The translations under genes were made by a program, and so were the position numbers. DNA of 64,000 nt from Calliopum simillimum (lineage: Eukaryota; Arthropoda; Insecta; Diptera; Lauxaniidae): positions 99,462,897-99,526,896 of the forward strand of contig OX638370.1 of assembly GCA_951812925.1 (NCBI GenBank). The letters are read 5' to 3'. Below are positions 57,246-64,000 of this stretch, piece after piece. The first letter of the stretch is position 1. Every line of letters begins with the position of its first letter. The notes under the pieces are model-generated. The model saw nothing but the letters and a program-made list of their open reading frames with translations. It was not told the origin of the DNA and searched no databases.

Positions 57246-58174
57246 CCCTTTCAGGACCGTAAGGATTTGTTAGCTTATGCAGCCATGTTAGCTATTTATA
57301 ATGGTCTATTGGGCGTCCAGAAAACATATTTTAAAATAAATATTCAAAAAATGTTAACAGTTTTTCTGGAATTTTCTGGGACATATGTGTCCCTATAGTC
57401 GTTAAGGGAGACTTTTTCCACATACATTTTTATATGGGGAAAATATGCCCTTATTTCAAAGGGTGATAACTCGGAAAGTAAGGGTCCAATTGAAAAAATT
57501 TAAAGCTATGGTTTGATAAGTAAGATTAGTGCTATTTGATGACATCAAAAGAATTGAAATAAACCATCTCCTGGAACTGCAGCGCAAGATTGAAAACAGC
57601 GCTTTCTCAGCTTCAAGCACGGATATCTCAAAATCCTGAAGTATATGAGCGATTCTGGCCTCAGATTTGAATTTAGTGTCAAAAAGTACGTTACAGTACA
57701 TATGTCAACTAACAGGTTCATTAAATTTTTTTATTTTGATTGCCTGTGAAATCGGTAAAATTGTAGTACAAAAGTGAAATGAAAAGTCTCCCTTTACGAC
57801 CATAGGGACACCGGTGTCCCATTTTGAATTTTATGATTTATCAATATACTAAACTTAAATAATGGTTCAATTAATGTATAAAACAACAATTTATTTACAT
57901 ATCAACAATCATTTCACACTATAATATGATTAAAAACAATTAAACACCTATAAATTCTGCTGTAAAGTATAGCAATAGTTCACTACACAAACAGTCACGT
58001 TGGAATGATCATAGAAAAATAACGGTGCTTCTGATGGTGTTGCTAGATTTAATAGGAATGACGGAAGCGTTTAGGACCTGATAAATGTCAAAATTACATA
58101 TATCGGTTTCTTACTTTTTTAAATATAATTTATTTTTGTCTTGGGACACATGTGTCCCTATGGTCCTTAAAGGG
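57246..58174. mobile_element. piggyBac-like miniature element 2 (TTAA-flanked)
   Basis: TTAA at 57242-57245 and 58175-58178 flank a 929-bp element with inverted ends CCCTTTCAGGACC and CCCTTTAAGGACC. The related site at 53637 in block C copy 1 has one TTAA and no element, direct evidence of insertion and duplication of TTAA. The interior holds perfect palindromes GGGACACCGGTGTCCC (57805-57820) and GGGACACATGTGTCCC (58143-58158) and a near-palindrome GGGACATATGTGTCCC (57379-57394). 'gtccctat(a/g)gtc' plus 'aaggg' phrases recur inverted inside. No transposase. Confidence 0.85.
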
Positions 58175-58834
58175 TTAAAATAGATTAAATTACGAATAAA
58201 CAAGTTCTTATTAAATTAAATATATTTAAAAATAATCCAATATGATGAATAAGTTTAAAATCTTACCCATCGGTGGCTAAAAAAAAAATAAAAAAATTCT
58301 TTTTAAAAAACAACAGCCATTTAAAATTTAATCACAAATTGAATGCGACATTTTCTGCTTGATTGCTACCAAATTTGTGTTGTTTTTTTTACTTTATATG
58401 CATATATATTTTATTTTCAAATACAAGTAAGTTGTACATATAGGTATAACATTGCTAGCAATGTGCCAATTTATGCTGAAACGTAGACTACAGTATTATG
58501 CAAAGTGTCAGGCGAAGAAAATATATGCCTGCAAGCGACAAAATTGTATACCAGCAGCACTTAGCATCAAATTTGAAAATCTTGCGAGGAAAAGGTAACG
58601 TGCTCCCCTACGCTACCACTATAAACATCTTAAGCCAGCCAAGCGCTACAGTTCAGTTGGCAAAAAAAAAGCTTAAGAACACGTTCAATATCATGCTCTC
58701 GCACAAAGACCCCCTCTGTACTTTGGCATCGACTAATTTCATCAAATCTCCATCATCATCAACAAGCTGTTCATTTGTTGCGCGTTGCCAATGCCACTGT
58801 CAATGCCTTGAAGTGTCACTTTTAAGCATATTAA

Positions 58835-60060
58835 ATTAAATTTTGGGCGCGTGAGGGCATTAGTGATATGCTTTTTTTATTTAAGTATCGATTTTTCGAT
58901 ATATTTTTCTGCTTTAAACTGAAAATGAAACATCATACAGAGAGAAATAATCCATTGACATAATTTTTCAAACAATTTGCTACCATCAAACTTGAAAGTG
59001 CCATACATAAATCTTAGTGATAAGTTATCACTGATAACAAAAAGTATCACTACCCAACAGCGCTTTGATATATACCTATTTGTCATAAAAACTTGTTGAT
59101 ATTTCGTATAAAAGTCAACACTTTCCACTTAAATAGTTAAGCCCCTGCAACACTCAACACTGACACAACACAATAAAATGCCCGAGGAAGAACAGCAAAT
59201 AAATTTTCCGTTGACACAAAAATAATTTTATTTTCATTTTCTCACCATTCAGGTGTAATTTGGCAAATTTTAAATTAAATTTTCTACTGTTTGTATTGCG
59301 TTCTTGTTGCTCCGCTGTTTATCTGTATTTGTGTTTATGGCTGTTTAAATGTTTTGTGTGAGTGCGTGTGTGTGTGTGTGTGTGCAAACGTTGTTCATCA
59401 GCAGTTGAGTTGTTGAACTCAGTTGTTTTGTGTTTTTTTGTTTTAATGTTGTAACAAACAGCAACATGAAAAATCCCACTAGAACCCCTCTTTCCCCCAC
59501 TACCAAAAAGCAATAAACTGTAACGCTGCGGCATTAAATTTGCTCCCGTGGGTACGTCATTTCATCTGTCATCTGCCAACATTCTGTTCCGTTCTGCTCC
59601 CTGGGAAAAATGATGCGTAATGATGTGCGTTAATATCAGCGCTTCACTCACTGACTGACTGTTTGTTTTTTGTTGCTAACTAAGTGTTAGTTGGTTCGTG
59701 GGAAAAACGCCACAAGTTATGCAACGAAATATTTCTGTTTTATTACTTTGTACTTTGTGAAAAGTTTCACTTACATTTTTATGTCATTTTATTACAAAAG
59801 TGAAGTTGAAAAAAATGAAATTAAGGATTCATCTTGTTTAGTTGTTAATTTGCATCGTGGGCTTTGCGCATACTAAAAAAAGATTTTGATAAAATTTTAA
59901 TTTTGAATTGACAATTTTATTTGCCTGTAGTGGTAGCAAATAAATTAAGTGCAAATATTCTCAAGTTTCTGTGTAACAAATCTTTTGAACTCCATTATCT
60001 TTGCTCAGAGCAAAGGATTTTCAAAAACGTCCTATAGCTTGTACGTTGACTAGCTTCTTC
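58835..60060. other. No gene recognised; GT microsatellite
   Basis: A (GT)n-rich run lies at about 59355-59383. The rest is AT-rich non-repetitive DNA with no supportable exon. Confidence 0.4.
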
Positions 60061-60064
60061 CTCT

Positions 60065-60310
60065 TCTTAGCATTACAGTCCTTTGTGTAATATTGCTTTC
60101 TCAACCATCTGCTGCCAATTCTCCCGTTTCACTTCTGGATCTCTCAAGTTACATGGTATCATCTTTTTAAGGTTTTATTGTACATTATCTTAGTACCAAG
60201 CGTTTCTCAGTCGTTAATTTTTTCGCTCTCAAATAGGTTGTGGAACAAAATCTTGGCAGGTATTTCTCTCTCTACATATTCAAATTATATATCCAAGCCA
60301 TCTGAACCTC
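60065..60310 (-). pseudogene. Non-LTR ORF2 C-terminal remnant
   Basis: The minus strand in shifting frames reads RFRWLGYI, then IPAKILFHNLFE, then KKMIPCNLRDPEVKRENWQQMVEKA. This matches the 'R..WLGH..R.....P...L......R..GRP..R..D.V..DLK......W...A.DR..WR..V' tail found after the reverse transcriptase in several non-LTR families. Frameshifts and stops make it a fossil. Confidence 0.55.
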
Positions 60311-60539
60311 TATGATTTTACACATTTTATAACTTTTCCATTTTCAACGTGTGAGGAGGAAAGTTGGCAGAGCTGCGTTTTCCTCCTGAAATCATCGCTT
60401 CGCGTAAAATGCTTATCGCTTCGCGTAAAATGCTTATTATTATGTATATTTTGATTTATATATACATAAGTAACTAATCATTTGATAGTTAGTTCTTAGC
60501 CAAGAAAAATAAGCGTAATTTAGTTTAAAGTAAAATTCC

Positions 60540-61150
60540 CACAACATCGCTAAAAGTGATATAAACGGCAACACTGCACAACAGCTGTTTCTATCACACA
60601 GCTGTTGTTCGATTTTCAATGTCAAAGAATCATATCATAAGCTTAGACACACAGCAGTTGATCGAGACAGTCTTTACGTTGCCGGCGACCGACAAACAAC
60701 AACAGCTGCAGCAGTTAGTAAAAGAAGCAGCACTAAACACACGTAGCCCAATAATAAATCAGTAACTTGTGGTTAGTACAAAGGTGAGGTGTCACACAAA
60801 CGAGTAGCCCGATAATATATCAGTTATTCGTGGGTGCGATCTAGTCTCAAATAGAGTCGGGTATGCAAATAGCAGAGTAGTGAGCGGAATGATGGGTATT
60901 TATACGTACATAAGAGAGCATTGTAGAAAATAGGGAGAGCGTAGCATAGGGTTATAGTGCTTTGTGGCGAAAAAAGATTACAGCAGCCTGATAATATATC
61001 AGCTACTCACGCCTATAGGCCACGCATTCAAGAAAAGTAGCCATTGAGTTGGGTGTGGGCAGCCCGATACGATATCAGCTACTCACAGTTAGAGAGTGGG
61101 CGTACGAATGCCATTGCGTTAGGTGTGAGCAGCCCAATACGTTATCATGT
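60540..61150. repeat. Degenerate repeats with 'agcccgataatatatcag' motif and E-box cluster
   Basis: The phrase 'agcccgataatatatcagctactcac' or a near variant occurs at about 60745, 60804, 60983, 61060 and 61130; the last two units share a longer 71-bp period ('ccattgagttgggtgtgggc'). Just left, an inverted repeat 'caacagctgt'/'acagctgttg' (60580-60607) holds two CAGCTG E-boxes, and a third lies at about 60701. It could be a decayed LTR or a promoter region; I cannot decide. Confidence 0.45.
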
Positions 61151-61839
61151 ATGAAAATTATAGAGAAAAACATATCCACTTAAAAATTATTACAAAAGAA
61201 AAACTACTTTTGTGCAACATTGGAGTCGGTTTGATCATCATGGTTAATGAATTGCTTAAATTAGTAAAATTTTAATTTTTCTTTCAAACAATAACATAAA
61301 ATAAAAAACAAAATTTAAACTGTTTTGCTTTCTAATCAAAAATCGACTTAAGCAGCTTTTCCATCCTACCACAGATATAAAAGCTTATGGAAAAGTGTTT
61401 TTGAAAGAATAATGCTTTTTTTTTGCCATTATGCTATTTGACATATTCCAATGCAAATGAATCAAAGATGGCGTTTTATAAAAGCCAATTGTCTCCTCAA
61501 AAACTATAATGGAAATAAATCATAAAAAAAATTTCTTAAAAGTTGCAGCTGGAATTTTGATTCATATAACTCTTTTCTTCGCATTTTTTCTAGCGCCTGA
61601 TACTCCAGTATAATTTGTCGAGTGCTTTGAAAATGTCCTCGATTTTCACCCCCACACGATTCATATATTTCTAAGGAAAGTATTTAGATTTTTCTAAATG
61701 TCTTTGATGAAGTCCTGTTGGCTTATTCCAATAATTTTCAACCAATTATTTTAAATTTTAACAGTTTAATATCACACAAGTAAATATTTTTAAATACTTT
61801 GAGCTAAACACAAAAAAGCACATTACTTATGCAGCACAA

Positions 61840-62475
61840 CAGCCTCCTCTTTGCAGTGCACTGAACTCGAAATTACCACTACTGCTGGTGCTGTTACTCT
61901 CTGCTGGCAGTAGTGGTTTGTGGCCGTCGCTATACAACAGCAACAACAATACTGCAACGGACACAGCAGCTGCTTTAAAATGGCCAAATTAAATATTAGC
62001 AACTGCATTTTTCATTGTATTCTTGGTTGGCTGGCAGTGTGGCATGGGTATGACTTGAGCCAAGATGATGATGATGATTTACGTTGCCTACTTTTTGGCA
62101 CAAGTACATACAGCATTTTTTTTTTTTTTTTTTCTGTGAGAAAGTGCAAGAATACGAGAAAAAAATATGTTTACTTTTATGTTAACTGGCAGCAGCGCTC
62201 AAACACATAATTGTGCGGACAATAAAAGCAACAAGGGTACCTTAATGTATTTACTCTGATTGTTGTTGTTGCTGCTGTAGCAGTTAAAATACCCGCAGGA
62301 GTCGTTGAAAACGTTGTATGCAATGATGTTGTTGTCGTCAGCAGTAAAATGTTCAGGAGCAGCAAAAGTCGCAGTGAACCAGCAAAAGGCGAATCAAGAG
62401 AAACCAAAGAATTGAGGTTACGACAATAAGTAAACTTACATGTTTGTTTTTTAATTTTTTTTTTTTGTTGCATGC
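61840..62475 (-). other. CAG/GTT-rich region with a possible signal-peptide exon
   Basis: On the minus strand at 62177-62473 an open frame includes a strong hydrophobic core SLRLLLLLNILLLTTTT, as in a signal peptide, followed by a threonine-rich stretch. It is on the dpr strand and could be a 5' exon of that gene, but no clean donor follows (candidates are 'AGA|gtaaat' and 'AAG|gtaccc') and the triplet-rich composition alone can produce such frames. The neighbouring 61840-61980 is similar in composition. Confidence 0.25.
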
Positions 62476-62479
62476 TTTT

Positions 62480-64000
62480 AGGCGTTTCTTTCTTTTAGAA
62501 AATTAAAGCGTACAATCAGTGTTGCACAATGATTTTTTATTTTGTAGCTTTTAGTGTTGCTGAAATTGTATTGTAAATAGTGATACAGTTGCATTACTTT
62601 TGAGTGCTTTAATCATACGTCTCACAGTGGTATGGCTTCATACGTTTTTTTTCGCAAAAAAAAGGAATGCTCTTATAACAATGAAATTTCGCATGCCTTA
62701 TTAGTAATAACTAAAAAAGTTAAGAAAAATTCTGGAAATGTGCGTGATACATCAAGAGACATGCCTACATTCTATAGTTCTTTTGTTATAAAAAGGAGTG
62801 CTCGTTTGATTATGGCATTTTACTTCCCTTCCACACAAAGGATTGGGAAAGAGCTTTATACAAGAAGTTGGTAATAAATATTATAGCGCTACAGCATACA
62901 ATGAAGGCTTTCCAAAAAAAAATGTAAGCCACAAGTATGAGTTTAAACAGCTCAGCGATTTCTTTCGATTAACCACAAATAACTATTGCCAATAATTTGT
63001 TGCTTAATGTTACTAAAATCTTTGACCCTAAAGCTACGCAACACATTTTTTCCATATGCAACTACATACTTACATTGCAAACTTGCAGTGAAAATGACAT
63101 GACCTTTTTCAGAAAATTTATGATTTTTTCAATTAGCGTTGTTAAAAGACGTAGCAAGACGTAGTTTTTGTTTCATGAAAAATTGCAAACTCCAATGTAG
63201 TCCAAATCATTTTATTTTTTTAAAATAATAACAATATACTTTATTTTAATAAAAAATGCAATTGAAATGTCCGCCATAAAAATAGGTACCTGGAGACCGA
63301 TCAATGCGCGTTTTTTTTATATCTGTTTTTGTAATACAAATTATATATTTTTGCCTAAAGATTTTCAGATATAGGAATGGCATCGGAAAAAATAGATATA
63401 TATCAAAACCCAAATAATCATCTAACAAAATTAAAATACACATAAATAGCTTGGAAAACAGTAAATAAAGCTGAAAAGTTTTAAAAAACAACAAAAAAGG
63501 GACAAAATGTATTTATGGGAAAAATCTCAAATTACCGAAAAATATTGCACAATTTTAGAAAATCATTAAAAAATTTCGTAGCTATCGAAAACATACGATA
63601 GGGCTCGAATAATGCAGAAAAAGTCTTAAATAAGTATCAGGATACATAGAAAAATTTGAAAAGTATCAAAAGGCATCGAAAAATAACTTGTGTCTAGAAG
63701 TCGAAAATAATTGGAAAAAGTCTGATATTTATATAGCACTGAGAAAAATCGAAAGGAGTTAAAAAGCTGTGAAAATCGATTACTTTTCAGAAGTATGAAT
63801 TGACAAAAGAAACCTACGAAAACAGCAACCCTGATACGAATTTTATTAAACTCAAATAACTCGCTCCGGAGATATTAAGAACAGAATAATAATTGCATTC
63901 ATTTAGAGCCACCTTTGATCAAGTTTTTGCAGCATTCATATGCCCGTATAAAGCTCTCAATATTAAAAGAATGACACAAAAGCTTCACCTGTGAAGTGCC
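62480..64000. other. No gene recognised; degenerate 'tcgaaaa' repeats at the right end
   Basis: From about 63530 to 63800 short variants of 'atcgaaaaa' and 'aaaagtatc' recur, a diffuse repeat. The rest has no exon I can support. Confidence 0.4.

Larger units (their letters stand above)
56165..58830 (+). repeat. Block C, copy 2, carrying two inserted elements
   Basis: Same order of phrases as 53195-54060, interrupted by element B (56343-57025) and piggyBac-like element 2 (57246-58174). The right end (58498-58830) keeps sequence missing from copy 1 and has an open frame beginning MQSVRRRKYMPASDK, which includes block C phrases; I see no domain in it and no homologous open frame in copy 1, so I do not call it a gene. 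Confidence 0.7.

Noticed and set aside
58498..58839. 113-residue frame at the end of block C copy 2
   Set aside because: The matching part of copy 1 does not keep the frame, and no domain is seen; could still be a fossil coding region.

Overview
This window looks like nuclear DNA from a higher (schizophoran) fly, most likely a tephritid fruit fly. It is AT-rich and intron-rich, carries a Toll-family receptor and a dpr-family immunoglobulin gene, uses short fly-type introns, and is crowded with decayed mariner, rosa-like (DD41D), pogo-like and piggyBac-like DNA transposons and 5'-truncated non-LTR retrotransposons. The taxon is inferred from gene and transposon content, not proven.

Three host genes can be supported. 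(1) Three consecutive minus-strand exons at 9504-10577 have matching splice phases and encode the second Ig domain of a dpr-family neuronal cell-surface protein. The gene continues beyond these exons on both sides; possible but unproven further exons lie at 30687-30732 and about 62177-62473. (2) A complete two-exon gene at 14003-14302 (+) encodes a 78-residue secreted single-Kunitz protease inhibitor, with a TATA box and initiator upstream. (3) A long uninterrupted minus-strand reading frame at 34382-37552 encodes a 1056-residue Toll-type receptor: signal peptide, leucine-rich ectodomain with cysteine caps, one membrane span and an intracellular TIR domain. If the 5' dpr exons do lie to the right, Toll and Kunitz would be nested in dpr introns.

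The rest is mostly repeats. 1-1209, 16.3-19.6 kb, 20.9-24.2 kb, 27.2-28.6 kb, 31.3-33.7 kb and 40.2-41.4 kb hold six copies of one non-coding family (called A here), in both orientations, several split by younger insertions: a mariner, a rosa-like element, a pogo-like element, a non-LTR fragment, and a 2.3-kb insert holding a 1.65-kb inverted repeat. 26.2-27.2 kb and 57.2-58.2 kb hold TTAA-flanked piggyBac-like miniature elements; a related longer copy at 42.0-43.6 kb carries a second mariner. 38.7-39.7 kb and 56.3-57.0 kb hold another inverted-repeat element (B). 53.2-54.1 kb and 56.2-58.8 kb are two copies of one block (C); the first preserves the empty insertion site of the piggyBac-like element in the second. 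Tandem arrays lie at 5.0-5.6, 8.4-9.1, 15.3-16.1 (36-bp unit, two arrays around a tRNA-like SINE head) and 49.7-51.4 kb (24-bp unit).

The long intervals between (notably 1.2-3.2, 4-6.8, 24.3-26.1, 28.6-31.3, 43.7-49.7, 51.4-53.2, 58.8-60.0 and 62.5-64.0 kb) show no gene I can support. I found no clear new multi-gene system. The best leads are the shared piggyBac-like architecture, the long inverted repeat, family A, and the Toll/dpr/Kunitz arrangement.
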